From positions 372,001 to 436,000 of the forward strand of contig NW_002476563.1 of assembly GCF_000189635.1 (NCBI RefSeq): DNA of 64,000 nucleotides, read 5' to 3'. The notes beneath the pieces are model-generated. The model searched no databases. It was not told the origin of the DNA and saw nothing but the letters and a program-made list of their open reading frames with translations. A program made the position numbers and the translations under genes. The stretch comes from Tetrahymena thermophila SB210. Lineage: Eukaryota > Ciliophora > Oligohymenophorea > Hymenostomatida > Tetrahymenidae. Below are positions 35,642 through 48,036 of this stretch, in pieces; the stretch's first letter is position 1; every line of letters begins with the position of its first letter.

Positions 35642-38600
35642 ATGATTTAATAGAAAAAATAGTTTACAAACTTAAATGACGTAACAACTAACAAACTGGC
35701 AATTTTATCATTCAAAATTTAATTTTGATAACAAAAATAGTTTCTATCCTCTTCTCATGCATCACATACTGACATAGAAATAAATATAAGGTTTAAAATA
35801 CTAATGAATACATTTGCTTTTTTATTTTTTATTTCAAAACAATACTTTTTCTCTCTCTAAATATTAAAATAATTAAAATTTTTTTTAATTTTAACTTTAT
35901 TCTAATTTTAATTATTAATTTTAATTTGAAAATTTTATTTTAGGTTTTAATTTTTTTTAAGCTGATTAATTAATAAAATATTTTTCCATTATTGAAAAGC
36001 AATAATCATAATTATTCTTAAAATTTTGATTATTTAACTTCTGCTCTATAAAAATGTACCAATATCAAAAATTTGACACTATCCTTAATGTAAATAGAAT
36101 TATTTTTTTAATTATTTAATTGTTAATTATTGACGCTGATAATATTATACAAGTTTAAACTCTTTTATTTACACTTAATTAATTTTTCATAAAATATTTA
36201 TTTTCATTTATTTTTAAATTTTATTTTTAAGCACTTAAAAATTTTTTAAATCTATTTTAAATAAGTAACCTTAATTTAGGTGATTAATAATTATCAAATT
36301 TGGGTTTAGCTCTAACAAATTGCTCTTAAATTACAACTTTATCGCTTTAATTATGGTAAACGATTGATTAGACATTCAAATTTACATTATTATATTCATA
36401 AGAATTAAGCAATTTATTATTATTATTATTAAAGTTGGTTTGTTTGTTTGTTGCATTTTCTTATTTGCTTAATTTTCATTTTTCACTTTGATTTAGAAAT
36501 TATTATTTGATGGATTAAAAGTTAAAATTAAATTGGACCAGAAGGTGTATAGAGTCTAAGTCTTTTATTAACAAAATATAACTCTCTTTCAAGTCTATCA
36601 CTAAACCTTGTGTAAAAATATTTAGTTTTTAGTTAAAATTACAATTTTTACAAAATTAATAAAATAAAATGCATTTATCAGTTTGCTTTTTATTCCCTCA
36701 AATTCATTTTTTTATTATTTCAATAGGTAATTCTGCCTTTTTTCGATTATTTATTTAACTAATGCAATATAACTCAAATTATGTTTGAATTATAAATTAA
36801 AAGTGGAAATAGAATCTAGCATTAAGGTATTTCAGATATAGGTTAGGCATTAGTAAAATGTACTAATCTAGCATTTTTGACACTCATAGTAGAGTAAAAG
36901 TTTTTTTTATAAATTAATTAGTTTGTTTATTTATTATAAAATAATTTGGTGATCTTTATTTAAAATTATATTTGCATTCTTAAAATTGCTATTATAGGAC
37001 AAAAATAATAGGTTTTAAATGTATTAAAAGTTAGAATTAAATAGGAGATGAAGGCATATCTAATTTAGGTTAAGCTTTAGAAAAATGTATTAATTTAACG
37101 AAATTAGTACTTGGTATTGGGTAAATAATTTCTTATATATATCAAATAAATTATAAATTCGGCGTTTATTATTAGTAAATAAGAATAAAAAAAGAGATTT
37201 AAAGTATTAAGTTAAATATAAAATACTTTCAATATTCCGCAAATATCATTTGTTTGTTTCTGAAAAAATTTTAGTCTTCATTACATTTTTTTTGTTTTTC
37301 TCAAAATAAACTAACAATTTTCTAATAAAATAAATAGTTGGAATAAAATTGGGCCATAAGGTGGATAAAACTTGAGTTCTTCTTTAGCTAAGTGCTCTCA
37401 TCTAACAAGTTTAGAACTTTTATTACAGTAAATTTTTTTCAAAATTTTAATGTAAAAATTGTAGAACATGTTACAAATAATTGTAAATTATATCAGTTTA
37501 AATAAATAAATAGTTTATTTTATAATTTTAACAAGTAGAATAGCATTAATAAAAAAATAGGAAATTATGTATTTATTAAATTTCCAAATTAAATTTTTAT
37601 TGAATATGAAAAAAAATTTTTATGGACTAAATATTTTACTATTTTTTGATTTTTTAATTTATTTCTTATTTATAATATATTTATTATAATGTTTTAAAAG
37701 TAACAATTAAATAGGCCCATAATGTGTATCAAATTTAGGTTTAGATTTAACAAATTGTTCTAATCTCTCCACATTAAAGCTAAATATTAGGTTATAAGCT
37801 TTAATATTTTTGCAATCAAATTAATAATTTTATATTATTCAAATTTTAAAAGTAAAAATAAAATTGGATCTTAGGGAGCTTCAGATCTATGTGTTGGTTT
37901 CACAAAATTTACCTAACTTAAAACCTTATCTCTTAACTTATAGTAAGAAAATAATTAAATATATGATTGATTTCTTATTTAGGAAATTAATTTATTTTCA
38001 TTTAAAAAGGAAAAATTTAAACTTTTTACAAATTTTTTGCATAAATTTATATTTTAATTTTCCAAATAAAATAAGCTTTTAAATAATCTAAAATATTTAA
38101 ATAAATTCTTATTATTGAAAAGAGATAATCAAATTTAATCTTAAGGTGTTATAGGTTTAGGATCTGCCTTAGGAAAGTGTACAAATATCTCACATTTGAC
38201 TGTTAATATAAAGTAAAAAAAAGATAATTTATGAATTATATCAGATTTTTGAATTTAAAAAATTATTAAAGGAATTTTAATTTTATATATATTAATCTAA
38301 ATAATATATTAGTTAGAACTAAATAAGTGATGAAGATATAATTGATTTTGGTTCTAAATTGTCTAATTGCACTAATCTTCATTTTTTGAGTCTTTTTCTC
38401 TGGTAAAATAATTTATGTGTTGATTTAATATAGTAATTATTATCAAATAATCCACTAAGCTTGCTAAATTTATTTACAGTTTAATTATTTGTTTATTTAA
38501 TTTTTTCTGTTATTATTATCAATTTTAGTATTTTCATTATTTTTTTTATTTTTTATTAAAAAATAAAGTAATTTAAATTTGAAGAGTACATCAGGTTTAA

Positions 38601-39203
38601 ATTAAATTTTAAAATGCTGTAATAAAATTTCAACTTTAACACTCTACCTCAGGTAACTTACTTCATTTTGATTGAGTTTTTTCTTTTAAGGGAAATATTT
38701 TAAAAATATTTATTGAAAAATATAAGCAACAATTTAATTTGCAATGAAAATGTATCGAGTTTAGGCTTAGCTTTAGCAAATTGCTCTAATATCTAAACTT
38801 TGACACTTAATTTAGAGTAAAAACAGTATTTTTATTTATTTTTACTATTTTTTGAGTTATAAAAATACCATAATATTTATTCTTAACTAATATTCAACCT
38901 TATAAAAATGAATACTTATTTAGTAAAATTTTACCTGAATATAATAGTTATAATCAAATAGGGAATTTGGGTGCAAAAAATTTAATTTCTGGTTTAGTAA
39001 AGAGTGCTCATCTCTTAAAATCATTACTTTATCTTCGGTAAAAATATTATTCATTTTTGAAAATGTTTGTAATATTTAATCAAATAGTTATTAAAATAAT
39101 TTTTAAATAAAGTTACAATTAGGTTGATGAACTGCAAAAGAAGAAATTGAAAAAATAGATAATTAAAGCCAAGAGATTAGTTATTAATTTTGCATTTTTA
39201 TGA
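35642..39203 (+). CDS. Leucine-rich repeat protein with one repeat per exon
   Basis: Sixteen exons join to 447 aa: 35642-35680, 35741-35790, 36000-36089, 36266-36355, 36522-36611, 36804-36893, 37031-37120, 37338-37427, 37701-37790, 37853-37942, 38123-38212, 38313-38402, 38569-38652, 38727-38816, 38948-39037, 39113-39203. Twelve internal exons are exactly 90 nt and one is 84. Every intron between repeats is in phase 2, and all exons together give whole codons. Each exon encodes one ribonuclease-inhibitor-type LRR: N.IG..G...L...L..C.NL..L.L.L, for example NQIGDEGISNLGQALEKC and NKIGSQGASDLCVGFTKF. The C-terminus is Lys/Gln-rich (DELQKKKLKKQIIKAKRL). No kinase or membrane segment is attached, so it is a solenoid protein for protein binding. 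Exons 1-2 are the least certain. Confidence 0.88.
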
Positions 39204-40060
39204 TAATATAAATAAAATTATATTGTTTAAAATAGAAAATAAAAATAAATAAATAAAAGTTAAAAAAAATATTTTATATTAGTGCTTTGAGTCTATTCTT
39301 GTAAAAACAAATAATCGCTATTTTTACATATTTTTGTTAAATTTTTATATGATAAATTATTTATTTAACTGTTTTAGGTTTTAAAATATTTATTGAAAAA
39401 ATGATTATATGACAGTCATTTTATATGTTTTTTTTTCTTTCTTAAATCAGAATTTATCAGATAAACCTTTATTTTAACTAACATCAAACATAGTGTGTTA
39501 ATTTTTTATATAAAAAAATTAATTTTGCTACAAATTAATAAAGTTTAATTAAAATTTTTAATTTTAATTAAAATTTTTTTGATTTTCAATATTAATTAAT
39601 ATAAGGACTAAAATCTATCTATGACTAAAAAATCTTGGTTAAATAGTATTTATAACTAGATTTTCTTTCAAATATTGTTTATATCAATTACAGTTAATTA
39701 AATTATAAATTTATGGACAAAATTTTAGGTGTCTGAAACTTTTTGGGGAGTTATATTTTTAGTATTAACTTTCATTTGCAGCCATTTTTTAATTTAAACA
39801 TAATTTATTTTAAATAATAACACTTCGTTTTAAACCTATTATTAATTAAAATTTTGAAATATTTCTCAAATCAAAATGAGCCAATTTTTAGAATATCAGA
39901 TGATTATTTTATATTCAAAACTAAGATTTATAATTTTATTTTATTAAAATAATAATAAATGAAAATACATATATATCTATAAAATTCAAGCTATATATTT
40001 ATTTTTAAAATATAAAATTAATCATCAGTTAAGAATTTTATTCTTTTATTTTTAATTCCT
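39204..40060. other. Convergent intergenic region
   Basis: AT-rich DNA lies between the 3' ends of the LRR and ACAD genes. It includes a near-palindromic AATTAAAATT/AATTTTAATT cluster at about 39548-39580. No gene is seen. Confidence 0.6.
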
Positions 40061-43000
40061 TCAAAGTCTTGGATGATATCTTTGCAATTCAGACTTAGCA
40101 ACGGCCATTAAATGTACTTCATCAGGTCCATCAGCTAATCTAAGTGTACGAGCATTAATATAAGCTTATGCTAGATGGTGATCCTAAGATACACCTGCTC
40201 CACCGTGAATTTAGATAGCGGCATCAATAACTTCACAAGCAACCCTAGGAGCAACAATCTTAATCATACCTATTTTTTTGTATAAAAAATATATAAATTA
40301 GAAATTTTAATTTATAATTTTATATTATCAAATTACTAATTTCTATTCTAGCATTTTTGGCACCAACTGTATCAATCATTCTAGCAGCATTTAAAGTTAA
40401 TAATCTAGCTTAATCTATTTTACATCTGCAATCACCTTTTATTTTAATATTTATGATTATCATATAATTAAAATATATTTTTTAAAATATACCTATGATT
40501 TAAAGTACATTATCATTGTCCTTAAGTTATTTGCCAAATGTAGATCTTCTTCCAACTCTATCACACATTGAATCATAGCATCTTTCCATCAAGCCAATTA
40601 ATCTCATACAATGATGGATTCTACCAGGTCCAAGTCTTCCTTGAGAAATTTCAAATCCTCTTCCTTCTCCAAGAATCATGTTTGAAGCAGGTACTCTTAC
40701 ATTTTAGAAATCGATTTCCATATGGCCATGAGGAGCATCATCACTTTTATAAAAAAGATTAAAAATTTAAATATTTATTTTACTAATAAGTTGATTTAAG
40801 CCTTAATTATAAAATAACTTTTAACATCCAAAATACAAATTTTTTAACTGTTAAATGAATTTTTTTATAATTTAAGATGATAAAAATAAATTTTAATAAA
40901 GATAAATTGTAAATATTTTAATCTAAAAATAGAATAAATTTTGTAATTTGTAGATAAAAAAATTTTTATTAATCCCTTTCATGAATATTTATTTGTTTGC
41001 TTGTTATAAAATAAAATATGATTTTTTACATTCCAAAAACTTATAAGGGTCTTAGAATCTTAACTCCAGGTGCATCCATAGGTACCAAAATTTAAGAGTG
41101 TTATTCGTGTCTACGTTTCTTAGGATTAGGAGTAACACCCATAACGATAGCTACCTTGCAATGAGGATCTCCAGCACCTGAACTCCACCACTTGCGTCCA
41201 TTTACAATGTAGAAATTTTCAGGCTCTTTAGGACATCTGCTTATTTATAAACTCATATTAGTAGCATCTGATGAGGCTACTGCAGGTTCTGTCATGCCAT
41301 ACATAGATCTTATTTCACCATTTAACAAAGGTTCTAACCATTGTTTCTTTTATTCTTTTGTTCCATATAAGTGTAATACTTCCATGTTGCCTGTATCAGG
41401 TGCACTACAATTGAAAACTACTGGAGCTAAGAAAGATCTTCCCTTTATAAAATAATTTTTTTACTAAGATAAAAAAAATTGAATTAATATTACCATAATT
41501 TCACAAAGAGGAGCATATTCGAGGTTAGTTAAGCCTGAAACAGAAGGGAGGAAGAGATTCCAAAGTCCTTAAGCTTTAGCTTTTTCTTGAAGTTATTTTA
41601 ATACAGGAGGAACTGTTTACCATCTTAACTTTTTGTCTTCAGAAATCTAGTTATAGTAGGTTTATTCATTTGGATAAATATACTTGTCCATAAAAATGAT
41701 TAATTTTCTTTCAAGTTCTTTATATTTTGCAGAGAAGTTATTGAAAATTCCCTGGAGCTTGGGATTAGGAGGAATTTCACCAGTACTTTTCTTAATCATT
41801 AACTTGCATCTGTTTGCAAGGAATTTTGCATTTTTATGATATAAACCGGCATTTGTACTGCTGGCGTTTCCAAGTTAAGATCTCTTTTATATAAATATTA
41901 GAAATTATTAAGATAAAAAATGGATATAATTTTTAATATTATGTTACTCTGAAAACTCCTTAGCTGATTGCTGCTAATCTAAAAAAGGAGAAACACAGAT
42001 AGAAGTACCAGTCTTTATCAGAAATTTCTTATAAACCCATTTTTTCGCAATAAGTTTAACGAATAGTGAACTCATGAGGAATGCCATGATAAGTAAAATC
42101 TAATTTACCAAAGCCAAGGATTGATGGGTAGGAATAGTAAGCCATACAAGTGTAAGCAGCATCAGCAATAGGATTGCCTAAAGCAGTAAGTTCCCAATCA
42201 AGAACAGCTAAGATTCTGGGTTCAGTAGGATGGAAAATAACATTATCTAATCTGTAATCACCATGGACTATACTGATTTTAGAATTGTCAGCAGTTTTAA
42301 CAGGTTTATTATTAGGTAGCCATTCAATCACATCATCCATATCCTTTATAGGATCAGTTTCAGCTAACTTATAATTGCGGCTCCAAGTTTCAATTTGCTT
42401 ATCATAGTAAGCTTCAGGATTTGCAGATAAGTCTCCAAGCCCAATTTAATATGGATCTAACTTATGAAGTCTTACTAAAACATCAAGTAATTCTCTATAT
42501 ATCTCTCTTCTTTCATCTGGAATTAAGCCCTTTAAATCTATGTTATCAGCTCTAAAAATTCTTCCTCTAACATAGCTCATTACGTAGAATTCAGTACCTT
42601 TCCATTAAAAAGTAAATTATTTTATAAATCAAATAAAATTATAAAATTTAAATAGATTTTTTTAGAATAAAAATCAAAATGAATGCTTTCTATTCATTTT
42701 TTATCTTATAAAATAAAACATTTTATCTAAATCCACTTAAATAAAATTGTTAATTTGTTTTAATATTAATCTTTGTTTTTCTTGTTTATATTTTACCTAT
42801 TATTTAAGGGTCACTGCAGTATAATATGGGTTTAGCTACTGGGAAGTTTGCTTTATGAAGAGCAGAAATAATTTTGAATTCTCTATCAACTAAATGAGCT
42901 CCTTTAAGAAGCTTGCCTGGAGGTTTTTTTCTTAAAACGTATTCTTCGTTTCTGTAATTAATATAAAATGTAGGATTAGATTGTCCATGTGAAAATTGCT

Positions 43001-43118
43001 TGATTTCTATTGGATGAACTTATCCGTTAGTATTTTCGTTGTATAAAATTTTATCAAAATATGTTCTCAATTAAACAGAGTCAAATTGATGATTTTTTCT
43101 AACTTCGGTAGTGTCCAT
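40061..43118 (-). CDS. ACAD10/11-type fusion: APH-like kinase domain plus acyl-CoA dehydrogenase
   Basis: Seven exons (43118-42797, 42597-41948, 41883-41494, 41442-41030, 40743-40493, 40435-40337, 40269-40061) join to 777 aa, close to human ACAD11. Residues ~30-340 form an aminoglycoside-phosphotransferase-like domain: [13 protein letters not shown] and [12 protein letters not shown] (nucleotide-binding Lys), then [14 protein letters not shown] with catalytic Asp, and [16 protein letters not shown] with the metal-binding Asp. Residues ~400-777 are an acyl-CoA dehydrogenase: [80 protein letters not shown] and [12 protein letters not shown]. In animals this enzyme class takes 4-hydroxy fatty acids, phosphorylating then dehydrogenating them in mitochondria or peroxisomes. 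All key motifs are intact. I see no clear organelle signal at the N-terminus. Confidence 0.95.
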
Positions 43119-43926
43119 TTCTTCTTCTTCTTCTTACTTTCTATTTATTTATTAATCCTTTGAAATATTTTTTTTTTTTAATTATTTGTAGATTAGAGAG
43201 AATCTATTTTTGTTTGAAACGAATTAAGTATTGTTTATTTAATTTAGAAAAGGATTTTTATAATCACAGTCATAAGTTATATGATAAATTCCAACAAAAG
43301 TGATTCATATGACGTAGAATCAATTCCAATTATATCATTACTCTTTAAATTTATCTAAAGATTTCTGTAAAAAATCTTTATGTTTGCTGAAATTAACAGT
43401 TGGAAAAACAAAAGAAGTAATAATTGATTGTAAAAAGATTTATATTAACCACTAAATTAGATATACACAAATAAACAGATAAAAAATTAAATACAAAAAT
43501 AGAAAATTTCTCAACATTAATTGGTGAATAATTAAGAAAATTGTAGATTTTATATAAATAAATAAGTTGTATGTTACAAGTAAAATAGATAGAAATTAAT
43601 GTATTTTTATTATTATTTTATTTAGTTTTTATCAAGCAAGAAGGCTATGGAATGTTTTATTTTCAATTTTGATTAATTAATTACTAAGTTAATTAAATTA
43701 TAATTGCTTTAATAATAGTGTGTAAAGAGTGTTAGTAAATAAAATAAGTTTTTATAGATCAGATTTTTATTATATCAAAATAATATCTCATTTTCCTCAT
43801 AATTTTAATTCAAGTTTGTTTTTTATTTGACTGGAGTTTCATTGATTTCTCAAAATTTGCTTACTCTTTTATAAAAATTATAGATTAAATCGTCTAAATA
43901 TAAACAAAAATATATAGCTTCATAAA
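43119..43926. other. Intergenic region
   Basis: AT-rich DNA lies between two genes on the - strand. It contains a short stretch of higher complexity at about 43265-43345 without coding potential. Nothing is recognised. Confidence 0.55.
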
Positions 43927-46900
43927 TCAAGATTCTTAAATTTTGCTTCGTCTAAGGTTTTATGAGTTTTCATTTTCTTGTAATGTTTAATCCAAGAAAA
44001 TAAAAAATTCTAACTCAGTGTGACTTGGATCAACAAGTCTAAGATGTTTTTCGTTTGCCAAATGCAGTATGCTAATAAAGCAATTCTAGACTGAAACTCC
44101 CTAAGCTTAATTATCTTATCCAAGAGAATTTGGTAATTAATGCATTAAATCACTAAACTTGAGAGAAACATCTTCACTATTAATTTGAGTAATCGCACTT
44201 TCAATTTACTCCTATTCTTCATTTTCAGATAGCTTGGCTTTATTTTTTCTTTTTCCTCTTTTATTTTAATTTTCTTATACAATTTAACTTAATTAGGTTA
44301 ATTAGCTGTTATTTTCTTTGCTCTTCTATTAAGTCATAGTCTACCATACTGTTTCTTTTAAATCTCTAATTCTCACAGGCTTTCTTTTTATAGTTTATGA
44401 AAAAAAGTTTTGGGTTTTATTTTGAGTGTAGAGACTTTGTGAATTATTATTAGCAGAGAAAGGGTATTGATATCTTCCGTATGGTGAGTTATTCATTTAA
44501 ATATCAAATTGACTTTAGCCTTCTCTTTGTGTGTTAAAAAATCTATTATCTCTTTAATTATTATACTTCTAAGGATTGTAAAATCTATCATCCATTTCAT
44601 CATATAAATCATCAAAGCCAATAGCTTCGTACTCATTTTAATATTCATCATTTTAATTAATAGCATTTTAGCTTGTATTTTAATTCTATTAGCTCTACTA
44701 AAATATATCAAATTAACTGTCATATTCACTAGTAAATTCCTTTATTCTACTTTATTTTGTATTTTCTATGTATTTTAAACCTATTTAGAATACTCTTTTA
44801 AAAAATAAATATTTAAATATTATCATAATATAATTAAAATTAGTACTGCTCACTGGTAATTTTATAATCTTTTTGAATAGTACTTTTCTACTTTATTTTT
44901 ACATATTTTAATCCTAAATTACTCTTATATCTCTAAAATTTCTTGCCTATTACTTCTTTATAGCTTTCTTCTTTCTTTTTGGTTTAGAAAATAAATTATA
45001 ATTAATCTTTAATGTTTTGACAAATTACTCCATTATTTAGGCTAAAATCAATATATTTTTGTGGCTTCGTTAATCTTTCATACTGGTTATTCATGGCTAT
45101 GTTTTCATTTTATTCTTCAGCTTCCATATCTTCCTTTATCTCTCCAAGTAATAGATCATCTTACAATTTTTTTGAACGTATTTTTTTCCTTTTATTAGCA
45201 CTCAGCTTTTGTATATCCCATTGCTTAGGGTCTCCCCAATTTAAATTCCTTTTTAATAAATTTTTATTGAGAAACATTACATAAATTAAAAATTTACATG
45301 AGAAAATTAGAGAATATTGTTTTATCTCCTCCTCCTACTTTGTTTAAAGAATTATGAAGTAAAGAATTATCAATTTGCTTTGTTTCTTAAGTTGATGGAT
45401 TTTCATCCTATAATATATTTTACAATTTTCTATTTTATTGAAGAAGTTTTAACTGAAATTTATACATACATGATAATTTGCATAGTCATTTGAAGAATCA
45501 AAACCTTAGTATTCGTCATTCAAATCGAATCTTATCTGCTTTGTGTTCTTAAAAATACTGTTATCAGGCGTGTAACTTTAAGACATTTATGATAAAATAA
45601 AATCTTCTTTGTTTTATGAAGACTGAGATGCATTTTGAAACAATGAATCGTCACTCAGGTTTCTGTACATAAAATTTTATGAGGTAAAAGCATTCATTTA
45701 ATATGCTAGGTTTATTTCGTTTAATAAAATTTTATCATTCTCATTTTAAAGCACTTAATTGACTATAGAAGCAGAATTTTCATCCATGATTTCCATTTTT
45801 TTATTATTTTGAGTTAGAATCTTAATATCATTCTCAGAGTTTAAACTTTAAATATTATCAAATAGCAATTATTAAGAAACTTCGTCAATCACTGACATCT
45901 TAAAATCAATTAATTCTGGAAATAAATCGATAATCTAATCTTCAACAGGAGCTGAGAATTTATTTTTAAATTCTTCTTAAGTGAATAATTTCATATAATT
46001 TGACTTAGTCTATTTTTTTTAATCTCTTTAAACTAATTTTTACTATTTGCCCAATGCCTCATCTAATTCAGACAAATTTATACAAAGCTCTTTATCTACT
46101 TCCAGTACATTAAGAAGAAGACCTTCCGAGCTAGTATCGTCAAAATACTAGCTTTTCTTCCTAAATAGAGGATCTAGATCAAAAAGAATATCATACTTAT
46201 CAACAATTAATTTTTCTGGCTTTTCTATCTGCTTTTAACCAGCAATAAACGGATCAAAATTTTCAAAAGATCCTTGTTAGATTTATTTTTCTTCAAATGA
46301 AACTATCTTTTTTTCTAATTATTAATTAATTGAATGATTAAAATATAAAATAATGATTTTTTAAAGAATACTTTAATCGTTTCTGTCTTATTTATTTCCT
46401 TCATTCTTGCTTTCATCCTCTTATTCTTCATTTTCCATTTCTTTACTCTTGTCTCCACCTATTTATCCTCTTGCTATACATGCTAATAAATGATAAGCCT
46501 CTTTTGATAGTCTATCAACTTTCATAGAATAGAGCTTGGAAATACACTCTAATATACATCCTGAGTCTTTCCACTCATACAAAACTAATTAAAGTTCCTA
46601 TTCTACATCAAAATCAAAAGCTTCATCCGTCTTTATTCTCTTTGTATTTAATGTTTTAAAAAATAATGATGTGTCTTAACTTTACTTTATACTTACTAAG
46701 ATAGTAAATATAAAAAATAAATTCTTACACTTTTAGATATTTTTTGGAATATTTGAAGCCATCTATCTTTTAGTTATTTTTATTCTGGAGTGAGATGTGA
46801 ATCATCATCACTTTCTTGATCGCTTTCAGCATCCAAATCTATGCTTTCATCCTATATTTATACAGAGCTCTAACTCATGCTTATGCTTGTGTTAACTCTC

Positions 46901-47196
46901 CTGATAGGTTTATTAGAAGTCTTCATAGCTAAATCGTCAGATTTAACTAGCTGACTATTATTTCTCCCTTTAAGACTGCTATTCACACTTACATTTTTTT
47001 TCTAAGAAAAAGATATTTCAGCTGCTTTTTAATTAGAATTAATCTCCCAAATATCATCCTAATAATCAAGATCATAAGATGATATGTTACTTTCCTTTTC
47101 TGTTTCTAAATCTTCTATGCTATATTTTTCCTTTCTAGAACTCTTCAAAGTGCTTTTTGCCCTTCTAATTTTTGTTTGCTTTTTGTTTGCATTCAT
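43927..47196 (-). CDS. NCAPH: Condensin subunit CAP-H (Barren/Cnd2 kleisin)
   Basis: Five exons (47196-46731, 46674-45470, 45407-45298, 45248-44903, 44739-43927) join to 979 aa. The N-terminal 150 residues are basic then acidic/Ser-rich. Kleisin landmarks follow: LTPEQKQLKDRWLQIFQKIS; DILFDLDPLFRKKSQYFDD with TSSEGLLLNVLEVD, the hallmark of Barren proteins; NWGDPKQWDIQKL and a Lys-rich KRKKIRSKK stretch; YEAIGFDDLYDEMDDRFYNP; RIRDLKETVW; and the C-terminal winged helix VSVQNCFISILHLANEKHLRL, which binds the SMC head. This family links the SMC2/SMC4 heads and recruits HEAT subunits for chromosome compaction. Tetrahymena is known to have several CAP-H paralogues for its two nuclei; which one this is cannot be told here. 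The last intron's acceptor (AATAAAG) is the only in-frame choice I found. Confidence 0.93.
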
Positions 47197-48036
47197 CTTT
47201 ACTATTTTTGCTAACTAAATGCGTATATCTATCTATCAATATTTATGATTTATAAGCTGATAAAAAAAATAGAGTGCGCAATAATTAAGATTTTATTATT
47301 TTATTTAATTAAGTATTTTTAAATCACAAAAATAAATACTTGGTAGAATGTCAATCCCACCAAAAATTAAATTTGAATATTTTCTAATTTTTGGCATAGT
47401 TGTTATTACTGCTTTTTTAATAATAAACAAATAGTAATTTATTTTTTTGTATTGCTAATTTTGCATTAAGTAAATTAGACATCCAGAAATTCTGAATAAT
47501 TTAATGTGCAAAAAATATTCTTCTAGATATTATTTTAAGCTAATTAAAATATTTTTTGATATCATCAACCTTTTCCTTTAAGTTTTTTAAAAGTTTTAAA
47601 AATTAAAATTTATTAAATAACCACAATTAAATTTTTTTTTTTCCTAAAAATAGTTATCAAGCAAATTATATTTGTTATCATACTAGATTTTATTTGCTCT
47701 TTTATTGAGTCATTTTTTATTTCTTGATAAACTAAAAATTAAATTTAATCTAATAATAAAAAATTTCAATGCTCACCTTAATTAATTTTAAGATAGTGAT
47801 TTATGTAAATGAATGAATTAAAATGATTTGTGTCTAATGATATTTTAAACTACGCTATTTTTGTTTTAATACTATTAATTTCTAAGTATTTAAGATTAAA
47901 TATATATTTATCAAAATTGAATATTTATGGGTAATATCAAGGTTTTACTTAAAATTTTGATAGGCAATTAAAACTCTTAAAAATATTAAATATATAACAA
48001 ATTAGTAATAAGGGTAGGAGATAGCATATAATTTAA
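47197..48036. other. Divergent intergenic region and left duplication edge
   Basis: AT-rich DNA between the condensin gene and PUS7. Similarity to the region upstream of the PUS7 pseudogene begins at about 47774 (matching about 57335) and continues without a break into the gene, so the left boundary of the 9.55-kb repeat lies here. Confidence 0.65.

Noticed and set aside
37864-38082. 72-codon frame on the + strand
   Set aside because: It starts inside an LRR exon but in the wrong frame and then runs into an intron; the +1 frame carries the repeat consensus.
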